Origin: Alteromonadaceae bacterium Bs31
GTDB lineage: Bacteria; Pseudomonadota; Gammaproteobacteria; Pseudomonadales; Cellvibrionaceae
NCBI GenBank assembly: GCA_900177435.1
Contig: FXAI01000009.1
Coordinates: forward strand, 124,001 to 188,000
Length of the DNA: 64,000 bases
Direction of reading: 5' to 3'
Below, piece by piece: positions 54,148-62,200 of this stretch. Numbering within the stretch: position 1 is the stretch's first letter; every line of letters begins with the position of its first letter. The position numbers were made by a program, and so were the translations under genes. The notes below the pieces were generated by a model that saw nothing but the letters and a program-made list of their open reading frames with translations, was not told where the DNA came from and did no database searches.

Positions 54148-55602
54148 TTATGCGTTGTAGGTGGAGGAGGCGGTATCACCACCTCTGCCTGTCCAGTTGG
54201 TGTGGAAGAATTCACCTCTGGGGCTGTCGATGCGCTCGTAGGTGTGTGCACCAAAGAAATCACGTTGTGCCTGCAGCAGGTTAGCTGGCAAACGCGCGCT
54301 GCGATAGCCGTCGAAATAAGCCAATGCAGAACTCAAGGTGGGTGTGGGTATTCCGTTTAGCACGGCGGTGGCAACTACATTGCGCCAGCCGTTTTGCGCC
54401 GCTTCCACCCGCTGCTCGAAGTAGGGGTCGAGCAGCAAGTTTGTGAGCGCTGGATTCTTGTCAAAGGCGTCTTTGATATTGGATAGAAATGCTGAACGAA
54501 TAATGCAGCCGCCACGCCACATCAAGGCAATGCCGCCGTTATTTAACTTCCAGCCATATTCGTTGGCAGCTTCGCGCATTAATACATAGCCCTGCGCGTA
54601 AGATACGATTTTTGATGCGAAAAGCGCATTGCGTAAATCTTCGATAAAGGCCTTTTTGTCACCTTTAAAATTTAGTGCGGGGCCGTTGAGTACTTTGCTT
54701 GCCTCCACGCGCTCTTCTTTTTGTGCTGAGAGGCAGCGAGAGAAGACGGCTTCGCCGATTAAGGTAAGAGGTACACCCATTTCCAGTGCTGCTACCCCCG
54801 TCCATTTGCCGGTGCCTTTTTGGCCTGCAGTATCGAGAATTTTGTCTACCAGCGGCTCGCCATCTTCGTCCTTGGTTTTGAGAATGTCGCGAGTAATTTC
54901 CACCAGGTAGCTATCCAGTTCGCCATCGTTCCACTGGGCAAATACTTCGTGCATTTCATCTGCGCTCATGCCGAGCAGGTCTTTCATTACCTGATACGCT
55001 TCGCAGATAAGCTGCATATCGCCGTACTCGATACCGTTGTGAACCATTTTCACAAAGTGGCCAGCACCGTTTTCACCCACCCAGTCACAGCAGGGGGTGC
55101 CGTCATCCACTTTGGCAGCAATGCCTTGAAAGATAGGTTTTACATGTTCCCACGCAGCCTCCGAGCCGCCGGGCATAATCGACGGACCGGTAAGTGCACC
55201 TTCCTCCCCGCCGCTCACGCCTGCGCCAACATAAAGCAGACCCTTGCTTTCGCATAATTCAACTCTGCGATTGGTATCTGGAAAGTGAGTATTACCGCCA
55301 TCAATGATGATGTCACCGGCGTCCAGGTGAGGAATAAGCTGTTCGATAAACGCATCCACCGGCGCGCCCGCTTTAACCATAATCATGATTTTGCGAGGCC
55401 GCTCCAGGGACTGCACCAGCTCTTCTACAGAGTGGGCGCCACGAATACTTTTACCGGAGGCTCGCCCAGCGAGAAAATTGTCGACCTTTGAGGTGGTGCG
55501 ATTGTAAGCGGTTACAGTGAAGCCTTTGCTGGCCATATTTAAAATCAGGTTTTCGCCCATTACGGCAAGGCCAACCAGGCCGATGTCTGACAGTGCTTTC
55601 AT
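54148..55602 (-). CDS. gnd: 6-phosphogluconate dehydrogenase, decarboxylating
   Basis: A 484-residue enzyme of the oxidative pentose phosphate pathway that converts 6-phosphogluconate to ribulose 5-phosphate with NADP. The start at 55602 (MKALSDIGLVGLAVMGENLILN) gives the normal family length; the frame is open to 55749 but the extra 49 residues are not family-like. Motifs: Rossmann GLAVMGEN, YNRTTSKV, the catalytic GAGHFVKMVHNGIEYGDMQLICE (Lys and Asn), GTGKWTGVAALEMGVP, and the C-terminal tail SPRGEFFHTNWTGRGGDTASSTYNA. The ribosome-binding site is weak. It is divergent from the YjbR gene. Confidence 0.95.
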   Translation of the reverse strand: MKALSDIGLVGLAVMGENLILNMASKGFTVTAYNRTTSKVDNFLAGRASGKSIRGAHSVEELVQSLERPRKIMIMVKAGAPVDAFIEQLIPHLDAGDIIIDGGNTHFPDTNRRVELCESKGLLYVGAGVSGGEEGALTGPSIMPGGSEAAWEHVKPIFQGIAAKVDDGTPCCDWVGENGAGHFVKMVHNGIEYGDMQLICEAYQVMKDLLGMSADEMHEVFAQWNDGELDSYLVEITRDILKTKDEDGEPLVDKILDTAGQKGTGKWTGVAALEMGVPLTLIGEAVFSRCLSAQKEERVEASKVLNGPALNFKGDKKAFIEDLRNALFASKIVSYAQGYVLMREAANEYGWKLNNGGIALMWRGGCIIRSAFLSNIKDAFDKNPALTNLLLDPYFEQRVEAAQNGWRNVVATAVLNGIPTPTLSSALAYFDGYRSARLPANLLQAQRDFFGAHTYERIDSPRGEFFHTNWTGRGGDTASSTYNA

Positions 55603-55733
55603 AGTAGAATCTTGAATTAAAGGTTTGTGGCGTTGTGTTGAAGAAATGAAGCGAGTTTCGCTGGCAACTTTAACATTAGCACGGGAACTTTGCATCTTGA
55701 GTGAAGCTAGTAAATTATTGAGGACGATTCTAA

Positions 55734-56129
55734 ATGGATGAAAATACACTTATTGCTTATGCCCTGTCTTTACCCGAAGTGAGTGAAGATTACCCTTTTG
55801 GGCCGCAGGCGCAGGTATTCAAAGTGGCAGGGAAAATGTTCGCGCTTATTGGCCATACAGAGTGGAAGGGGCAGGAAAATGTCGCGCAAGTTAATTTAAA
55901 GTGCGACCCGCAAGAAGCGCTGATGTTGCGCGATGTGTTTGAGGCCGTAATACCGGGTTATCACATGAATAAAGTTCATTGGAATTCCGTGCTATTGGAT
56001 GGTTCCATTCCCGCGGCTGAAATTGAGCGCATGGTGGATAAATCTTATGGTTTGGTTGTGAAGGGCCTTAAGAAAGCGGAGCGCAGAGCCATGGAGATTC
56101 GCTGGGGCGAGCAGCGTTTATATAAATAG
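55734..56129 (+). CDS. MmcQ/YjbR family protein
   Basis: A 131-residue protein with the MmcQ/YjbR fold: LPEVSEDYPFGPQAQVFKVAGKMFALIG, then NLKCDPQEALMLRDVFEAVIPGYHMNKVHWNSVLLDGSIPAAEIERMVDKSYGLVVKGL. The P.GyHmnk.HW..v and the C-terminal SY.lV..gL signatures are complete. Members have a CyaY-like fold and are proposed to bind DNA; the cellular role is unclear. It is convergent with srkA. Confidence 0.9.
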   Translation: MDENTLIAYALSLPEVSEDYPFGPQAQVFKVAGKMFALIGHTEWKGQENVAQVNLKCDPQEALMLRDVFEAVIPGYHMNKVHWNSVLLDGSIPAAEIERMVDKSYGLVVKGLKKAERRAMEIRWGEQRLYK

Positions 56130-56144
56130 CCCATTGACTTATGC

Positions 56145-57143
56145 CTAAGGGATAAGCTTCAGTGGCGCTTCATCCAATGTGGCCATTTGTTCACGTAATT
56201 CGAGAATGTGCTCAGACCAGTATTTTTCGGTATTAAACCAGGGGAACGCCTGCGGAAAGGCCGGGTCGTGCCAGCGTTTTGCCAACCATGCAGCGTAATG
56301 CATTAAGCGCAGCGTACGCATGGTTTCTATTAGGGGCAATTCTCGCACATCAAATTCACAGAACTCTTCATAGCCCTCGATAATTTCCATGAGCTGTGCT
56401 GTTTTTTGTTCACGCTCACCGGAAAGCATCATCCAAATGTCCTGAATGGCTGGCCCATTGCGCGCATCGTCCAGGTCTACCAGGTAGAGCGAGTCTTGCC
56501 TTTCAAGAATATTGCCGGGGTGGCAATCTCCGTGGAGTCGAATGGACGTGTAGTTGTTCGACTCTAAAATCACTGTCATTTTTTCAATGAGGTGTTGCGA
56601 CAGGCTCTGGTAAGCCGGGAGTAAGGTAGCGGGAATAAAATCATTGGCTAGCAAATATTCCCGGCTATCGATGGCATAACTTTGCAGGCTGAGTTCCGGG
56701 CGATGTTCAAATTTTTGTACTTTGCCAAGCGCGTGTATGCGGCCGATATGTTGGCCAAGGCGAAACAGTGTTTCCAGGTTGGTGAGATCCGGCGCGTGAC
56801 CGCCGCGGCGGGGGTAGAGCGCAATACGATGGCCTTCAAAATGAAACAGGGTCTCGCCCTTGTCGTTTTGCAGTGGCGGCACAACAGGTATTTCTAGCTC
56901 GGCAAGAGCCAGAGAGAAACTGTGCTCCTCAAATATTTGTTCATCGCTCCAACGATTGGGGCGATAAAATTTGGCGATAATGGGTTCTTTGTCCTCCAGT
57001 CCAAATTGGTACACACGGTTTTCGTAGCTGTTCAGAGGGAAAACGCGGAGGTCGGAAAGGTAGCCAAGCTGCTCAATTGCATCAATAACCCTGTCTGGGC
57101 TGAGGTCGTGAAAGGGAGCTGTTTCCACAGGAGTACGTCGCAC
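56145..57143 (-). CDS. srkA: Stress response kinase SrkA (YihE-type)
   Basis: A 332-residue APH-fold Ser/Thr kinase starting with GTG at 57143. It opens HDLSPDRVIDAIEQLGYLSDLRVFPLNSYENRVYQFGLED, then KFYRPNRWSDEQIFEEH, and has the catalytic loop SIRLHGDCHPGNILERQDSLYLVDLDDARNGPAIQDIWMMLSG (HGD.H..N and the metal-binding DLDD). In E. coli SrkA protects against envelope and oxidative stress-induced death. Length and motifs match the family throughout. The dsbA gene, its usual E. coli neighbour, is not here. Confidence 0.93.
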   Translation of the reverse strand: MRRTPVETAPFHDLSPDRVIDAIEQLGYLSDLRVFPLNSYENRVYQFGLEDKEPIIAKFYRPNRWSDEQIFEEHSFSLALAELEIPVVPPLQNDKGETLFHFEGHRIALYPRRGGHAPDLTNLETLFRLGQHIGRIHALGKVQKFEHRPELSLQSYAIDSREYLLANDFIPATLLPAYQSLSQHLIEKMTVILESNNYTSIRLHGDCHPGNILERQDSLYLVDLDDARNGPAIQDIWMMLSGEREQKTAQLMEIIEGYEEFCEFDVRELPLIETMRTLRLMHYAAWLAKRWHDPAFPQAFPWFNTEKYWSEHILELREQMATLDEAPLKLIP

Positions 57144-57174
57144 TTATAAGGGATAGGCGCGGAGTATAGCACTA

Positions 57175-59034
57175 CTACCACTTTACATTGATAACACAGT
57201 CTTTATGTGTATTCGATCGGCTGTGAATTTCCGTGCGAAGTTGTTCGGTTTTCTCTTGCAGGCCTACTCGAACACTTTGGGTGCAGCTCAGGGCAATGGA
57301 GCAGGTAATGTAGACGTTGGTGTCGCTCAATTTGGTGGGTGAGACTTTTACGCTGGTGCGTATTCTTTCTGCCATGAGGTCCGCTTGTTCTTCGGAGTGG
57401 CTTTCGCTTATGAGTAAAAATTCGTCGGCACCATAGCGGAACAATTTGTCACTGGAGCGAAGCTTGCTTTTGAGTGTAGTGGCAACGTTCAGCAGTACAT
57501 GGTCGCCAAAATCACGACCAAACTTTTCGTTAATAACTTTGAAACTGTCTAAATCGATAAACATGATGCTGATAAATTTATCATCCCTGCGAGTAGATTG
57601 ATTTTCCACATCCGTGCAATAGCGCACGAATTCTTCGTGGCTGGACAAACCGGTTAGGCGATCAATGGTGCTGTTCTGGTTGAGTTCTGCCATCGCTGTT
57701 TCAAGGCCACTTAATTCGCGTATAAATATCAGTGTATAGATTTTTGATCCGTCCTCCAATGGAGGTACTCCAGAATCTATTCTGGCTTCGTTGCTTGTAT
57801 CGTTATTTTCCTGCAGTGATTCAATGTCACCGGATTCAGAAATTTTTTCACACTTATACAGGGTAATTGATATGGGCCTCTCTACTCCGCGCTTTGTAAG
57901 GCCGAGGCTTTTCGCTCGCTCTCCAAAGCGCAAGCCGGCTTCGTTGGAGAGGGTAAACTGATGAAAAATACCTATGTCAACAGACTGATACCGTTTTGGC
58001 ACAAGTGTTTCCAGCTTCATATTCTTCAGTTCATCCAGACTCCATCCAAATATTCGCGTAGCGCCCTTGTTTGCACATAAAATTCGGCGGCGTTCGTCTG
58101 CCAGTAGCATTGCGTCTTCACTGGAATTAAGAATGCGCAAAACTGCTCTTTGAAAATCGTGCTTAATGGCCTGCTCGCCTGTTTCGGTTTTTGCTGCATC
58201 CTTATCAGCTAGAATGTTTTTTTGGCTCATGTTGCCCATAAGGTAGATGGCCAGGCAGCAGGCAAGGCTGCTAAAAACAGCGTTCGTAAAAATTGTCTGT
58301 GGGCTTTGTGTTGTGCCTAACGCCGATACCACAATACTGAACAGCAGCACGAGGCCAATGAGTGATAGAGCGTGCATACGAAAAGAGCTGTTCGTGGTAA
58401 ATAACGAGTGCATGCCCGTTTCGCTTGCAGAGACAAGCCCCACTATAAACAACACGAAACAGAGGTTGGTGGGGAGGCTATAACCAGAGAAGTAGTAGGA
58501 ACCCAATAGTGCTCTTGCATCAATTAAATAAACATTAAGCGCAAGTAATACCTCCATAAAAAATAGCAGTAAGAGTACATCGAGTAGCAGAGGGATTTTT
58601 TTGGCTAAGTAGCGATGGCTAAGTAAAAGGCCAGCGCAAAAGGCTAGATTTATGGCTGTAATTGGGGCCATGCGCCCTGGGTTGTGCTGCGACCAGTTAT
58701 CTTTGAGGAAGAGATCGTCTATACCTAAGTCTGTATTGGATGCATATTGAATCAGCGTTGCACACGCAAACAGCAGGCAGGTTATCGTACTGAATATTAG
58801 CAAGGGTGGTTGTTTGCGGGTGAGTGCAAACAGGCCCATGCCCAGCATCATAATGCCAACGGCTGTGTTCGCCTGCATACTGGGGTAGGTAGTAAAGGTA
58901 GAGAAGGTGGTGAGCAGCCGAAACTGAAATACCCAGCCAAGTAAAACCGCCAGAGAAATAATCACCAGAAACGCTGCGCAAATATCCGCTAGTGTTGCTT
59001 TGTAGCCAGTCTGCGCGGGAAAGTCTACGTCCAT
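57175..59034 (-). CDS. Membrane PAS-GGDEF protein with a degenerate active site
   Basis: A 619-residue protein with about eight N-terminal transmembrane helices (to about residue 270), a PAS domain (about 295-400: NSSEDAMLLADERRRILCANKGATRIFGWSLDELKNM) and a C-terminal GGDEF domain (about 450-600) starting LNQNSTIDRLTGLSSHEEF and FISIMFIDLDSFKVINEKFGRDFGDHVLL. The signature is GADEF (535-539) instead of GGDEF, and the final AD.ALY.AK..GRN helix is not recognisable. It may therefore be a weak or inactive diguanylate cyclase serving as a receptor. There is no RxxD inhibitory site five residues before the motif (DKLFRY). The stop lies 31 nt from the srkA start on the same strand. Confidence 0.82.
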   Translation of the reverse strand: MDVDFPAQTGYKATLADICAAFLVIISLAVLLGWVFQFRLLTTFSTFTTYPSMQANTAVGIMMLGMGLFALTRKQPPLLIFSTITCLLFACATLIQYASNTDLGIDDLFLKDNWSQHNPGRMAPITAINLAFCAGLLLSHRYLAKKIPLLLDVLLLLFFMEVLLALNVYLIDARALLGSYYFSGYSLPTNLCFVLFIVGLVSASETGMHSLFTTNSSFRMHALSLIGLVLLFSIVVSALGTTQSPQTIFTNAVFSSLACCLAIYLMGNMSQKNILADKDAAKTETGEQAIKHDFQRAVLRILNSSEDAMLLADERRRILCANKGATRIFGWSLDELKNMKLETLVPKRYQSVDIGIFHQFTLSNEAGLRFGERAKSLGLTKRGVERPISITLYKCEKISESGDIESLQENNDTSNEARIDSGVPPLEDGSKIYTLIFIRELSGLETAMAELNQNSTIDRLTGLSSHEEFVRYCTDVENQSTRRDDKFISIMFIDLDSFKVINEKFGRDFGDHVLLNVATTLKSKLRSSDKLFRYGADEFLLISESHSEEQADLMAERIRTSVKVSPTKLSDTNVYITCSIALSCTQSVRVGLQEKTEQLRTEIHSRSNTHKDCVINVKW

Positions 59035-59138
59035 CTAAAGGGCCTGAATTACATCGGTTATCTATTCATTATTGACCCTGTAGCCCAGTTCCGCAATTTT
59101 GCAAAGCTGGAACTAGTGTTGCAGCTGCCCGTGAGGCC

Positions 59139-59846
59139 CTAGCGATTTTTGGGTGTGCGTGCTAATGCAACGACGATAACCTGTTCGGCCCCGGCTTGCT
59201 TCAGCACTGCACTGATGGCCTCTGCGGTTGCTCCTGTGGTCATTACATCGTCCACCAGAAGGATGCGTTTTTTTGCCGTTTCTGTGCGTGCGACGAATAA
59301 ATTACGGCTGTTATTGAGCCGCTGCTTTCGCTTGAGGTTTTGTTGGTGGCGTGTGTTGGCTTTCTTTCTGATTGCTCTTGCCAGCGGCAGGTTTAGTCGC
59401 TTACTCAGTTCCTGCGCTATGACTTCCGCCTGATTAAATCCCCGGCTTAGTAAGCCTCGCCAATGCATGGGTACTGGCACAAGCACGCTGCTTGCGAGCT
59501 CATCTGCTGCCTGAGTTGCGCGCAGTTTGACTGCCAGTGTTTGTGCCAGCAACTTGCCAAGGGCTATATGCCGCTGGTGCTTAAATTGATTGATAAGGGC
59601 GGGTATTTGCTCCTGGTAGCTATAAGGGCAGATACAGCCATCAAAACTGGGTTTTTGCCTTTGGCACTCCCCGCACAGGCCATCACTCGCCAGTGGAAGC
59701 GCACACGTGGAACAGCAGCTTGTCAATGCTGGCAGTGCCTGCAGGCACGGTGTACAGAGGCTTTCACTGCAGGGTTCATCGCAAAGGAAGCAATGGTTTG
59801 GCAGTAAGAGGGTTAGGCTATGCCGATAAAGTGCGCTAATACTCAC
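59139..59846 (-). CDS. comF: ComF family phosphoribosyltransferase-like protein
   Basis: A 235-residue protein. An N-terminal four-cysteine zinc finger set (CFLCDEPC, CTPC, CSTC, CGEC) is followed by ICPYSYQEQIPALINQFKHQRHIALGKLLA and the PRTase domain with VPVPMHWRGLLSRGFNQAEVIAQEL and the PRPP loop ILLVDDVMTTGATAEA. ComF is needed for DNA uptake in naturally competent bacteria; in others its role is unknown. It is divergent from bioB, a conserved arrangement in gammaproteobacteria, and shares the intergenic region with the BirA operator. Confidence 0.92.
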   Translation of the reverse strand: MSISALYRHSLTLLLPNHCFLCDEPCSESLCTPCLQALPALTSCCSTCALPLASDGLCGECQRQKPSFDGCICPYSYQEQIPALINQFKHQRHIALGKLLAQTLAVKLRATQAADELASSVLVPVPMHWRGLLSRGFNQAEVIAQELSKRLNLPLARAIRKKANTRHQQNLKRKQRLNNSRNLFVARTETAKKRILLVDDVMTTGATAEAISAVLKQAGAEQVIVVALARTPKNR

Positions 59847-59875
59847 TGTTTGATCCAGGTTGTGGTGCTTTTTAC

Positions 59876-59908
59876 TAGTAAACCTTAAAATGCATTCTTG
59901 GTTGACAA
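59876..59908. promoter_or_regulatory. BirA (biotin repressor) operator of the bio operon
   Basis: TAGTAAACC (59876-59884), a 15-nt spacer and GGTTGACAA (59900-59908) match the BirA consensus half-sites TTGTAAACC and GGTTTACAA at 8 of 9 positions each, with the usual 14-16 nt spacing. A TTGACA -35-like box (59902-59907) lies inside the right half-site, so bound BirA would block the promoter when biotin is plentiful. It is 53 bp upstream of the bioB ATG. Confidence 0.85.
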
Positions 59909-59961
59909 CTCGCCCCCGCAGTCATTATCGTCCGCGCCATAGCTACTTATTGAGGAACACC

Positions 59962-61011
59962 ATGAACGCTCCTGTGGATACTCTACGTCACAACTGGACC
60001 CGCGCAGAAGTAAAAGCGCTATTTGAGCTGCCTTTTAACGATTTATTGTTTGAGGCTCAATGTGTGCATCGCCGCCATTTTAATCCCAACGAAGTGCAGG
60101 TGAGCACCCTATGTTCCATAAAAACAGGTGCCTGCCCCGAAGATTGCGCCTACTGCCCGCAGAGCGCTCGCTACGACACCGGTCTGGAGCGTGAAAAGCT
60201 GATGGCGGTGGAGAAGGTGTTGGAAGAGGCCAAAGCAGCAAAAGAATCTGGCGCTACACGCTTCTGCATGGGCGCAGCCTGGCGCTCACCGAAAGCTAAA
60301 GATATGCCTTACGTGCTCAATATGGTTAAGGGCGTGAAAGAAATGGGTATGGAAACCTGCATGACCCTGGGCATGCTTTCATCCGACCAGGCTGTAGAGC
60401 TAAAAGATGCAGGTTTGGATTACTACAACCACAACCTGGATACCTCTCCCGAGTATTATCAATGCATTATCTCCACTCGCACCTATCAGGATCGTCTCGA
60501 TACTCTGGATAGCGTGCGCGAAGCTGGACTGAAAGTGTGCAGCGGAGGCATTGTCGGCATGGGGGAAAAAGAGGACGACCGTGTTGGGTTGTTAATGCAA
60601 CTGGCCAACCTTAAGGAGCACCCCGAAAGTGTGCCCATTAATATGCTGGTAAAAGTGGAAGGAACCCCTCTGGCGGAAGAAGCCGATCTGGATCCTTTTG
60701 AATTTATTCGCACCATTGCCGTCGCGCGCATCATGATGCCCGCCTCCCATGTCCGGTTGTCGGCAGGCCGGGAGGAAATGAATGACCAGATGCAGGCTTT
60801 GGCATTTTTTGCTGGAGCAAACTCCATTTTTTACGGCGAAAAACTGCTTACTACCCCAAACCCCGAGTCCAACAAAGATATGCAGTTATTTCAGCGCCTG
60901 GGAATTCAGCCAGAGAGCTACAAAGTAGAAGAAAGCGCAAGCGAAGAAGTACTGGTTGAGCAACTCAAGGAAGCCAAGATGGACAAGTTCTTCTACAACG
61001 CTGCGCAGTAG
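59962..61011 (+). CDS. bioB: Biotin synthase
   Basis: A 349-residue radical-SAM enzyme that inserts sulfur into dethiobiotin. The start at 59962 ([14 protein letters not shown]) has TGAGGA 6 nt upstream; the frame is open to 59860, but that lies inside the operator region. The radical-SAM cluster ligands are C58, C62 and C65 in [14 protein letters not shown]. Other landmarks are [45 protein letters not shown] and RLSAGREEM, which includes the Arg ligand of the second 2Fe-2S cluster. It is the first gene of the bio operon, 15 nt before bioF. Confidence 0.97.
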   Translation: MNAPVDTLRHNWTRAEVKALFELPFNDLLFEAQCVHRRHFNPNEVQVSTLCSIKTGACPEDCAYCPQSARYDTGLEREKLMAVEKVLEEAKAAKESGATRFCMGAAWRSPKAKDMPYVLNMVKGVKEMGMETCMTLGMLSSDQAVELKDAGLDYYNHNLDTSPEYYQCIISTRTYQDRLDTLDSVREAGLKVCSGGIVGMGEKEDDRVGLLMQLANLKEHPESVPINMLVKVEGTPLAEEADLDPFEFIRTIAVARIMMPASHVRLSAGREEMNDQMQALAFFAGANSIFYGEKLLTTPNPESNKDMQLFQRLGIQPESYKVEESASEEVLVEQLKEAKMDKFFYNAAQ

Positions 61012-61026
61012 TCCAGGCAGTATTTT

Positions 61027-62196
61027 TTGAATCTTGATCAGTACTTGCAGCCCCGCTTGCAAGAGAGACGCAATCAGCTGCGGTATCGCACCCGCAAGCT
61101 TGTGGAATCACCACAGGCTGCACTTATTAACGTGGGTGGCCGGCAGCTGGTTAATTTTTGCAGTAATGACTACCTCGGTCTCGCCAATAATCCCGCTCTT
61201 ATCACGGCCATGAAAAACGCCGCCGATAACTACGGTGTTGGCAGTGGTGCCTCTCACCTGGTTAACGGCCATTCCTTAGAACACCATTATCTGGAAGAAG
61301 AGCTGGCTGAATTTACAGGGCGTGAGCGGGTGTTGCTGTTTTCTACAGGCTACATGGCCAATATGGGGGTGATCAATGCCCTTACCGGCAAGGGTGACCT
61401 GGTGTTGGAAGATAAGCTAAATCACGCTTCTCTCATTGATGGTGGCCTACTCACTGCTGCGGATATGCAGCGATTCAAGCACAGCGATATGGCGCACCTG
61501 GAACAGCGCCTTAAAAACAGCACCCACAAGCACAAATTAATTGTCACCGATGGCGTTTTTAGCATGGATGGAGATTTAGCGAAGCTAGGCGCCATGGCCG
61601 AGCTTGCGGATGCGAATGATTCTTGGTTGATGGTGGACGATGCTCACGGCATTGGCTGTTTGGGTGAAAAAGGCGCCGGAACTGTGGATGTCTTTGGGAT
61701 GAATCAACATCAGGTACCCATTTTGATTGGCACGCTTGGCAAGGCCTTTGGTACATTTGGCGCATTCGTTGCTGGCAGTGAAACCTTGATCGAAAGTTTA
61801 ATACAGTTTTCACGCACCTACATCTACACCACAGCACTGCCTCCCGCTGTGGCGGCTGCTACCAGAGCCAGTTTGCGCCTGGTGAGAGAAGCGGGGCAGC
61901 AGCGCACCCATTTGATGCAGTTAGTGGCGCGGTTTCGCGAAAGCTGCCTGAATTTGGGGCTTGAATTAATGGATTCCAACACGCCGATACAGCCGGTGAT
62001 GGTGGGGAGTGACGAGCGTGCATTACAGATGTCGCAACGCTTGGCACAGCTGGGCTTCTGGGTGAGTGCCATACGGCCTCCTACCGTTCCGGAAGGCACA
62101 GCCAGATTGCGGGTAACTCTTACTGCGCAACACACGCTGAAACAGGTGGATCAACTTGTCGCAGCATTAGTCTCCGCAAAAATGGAGAAAGGATAA
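61027..62196 (+). CDS. bioF: 8-amino-7-oxononanoate synthase
   Basis: A 389-residue PLP enzyme of the alpha-oxoamine synthase family that condenses pimeloyl-ACP with alanine to form KAPA. It starts with TTG at 61027, 15 nt after bioB. Key residues: NFCSNDYLGLANNP, GSGASHLVNGHSLEH, SLIDGG, the cofactor Asp in MVDDAHGIG (204-209) and the Schiff-base Lys239 in GTLGKAFGTFGAF. PPTVPEGTARLRVTL closes the domain. The rare TTG start and short gap suggest translation coupled to bioB. Confidence 0.96.
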   Translation: MNLDQYLQPRLQERRNQLRYRTRKLVESPQAALINVGGRQLVNFCSNDYLGLANNPALITAMKNAADNYGVGSGASHLVNGHSLEHHYLEEELAEFTGRERVLLFSTGYMANMGVINALTGKGDLVLEDKLNHASLIDGGLLTAADMQRFKHSDMAHLEQRLKNSTHKHKLIVTDGVFSMDGDLAKLGAMAELADANDSWLMVDDAHGIGCLGEKGAGTVDVFGMNQHQVPILIGTLGKAFGTFGAFVAGSETLIESLIQFSRTYIYTTALPPAVAAATRASLRLVREAGQQRTHLMQLVARFRESCLNLGLELMDSNTPIQPVMVGSDERALQMSQRLAQLGFWVSAIRPPTVPEGTARLRVTLTAQHTLKQVDQLVAALVSAKMEKG

Positions 62197-62200
62197 AAAC

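Noticed and set aside
59860-61011. Longer bioB start at 59860
   Set aside because: It would place coding sequence over the BirA operator and promoter; the ATG at 59962 has a good ribosome-binding site.
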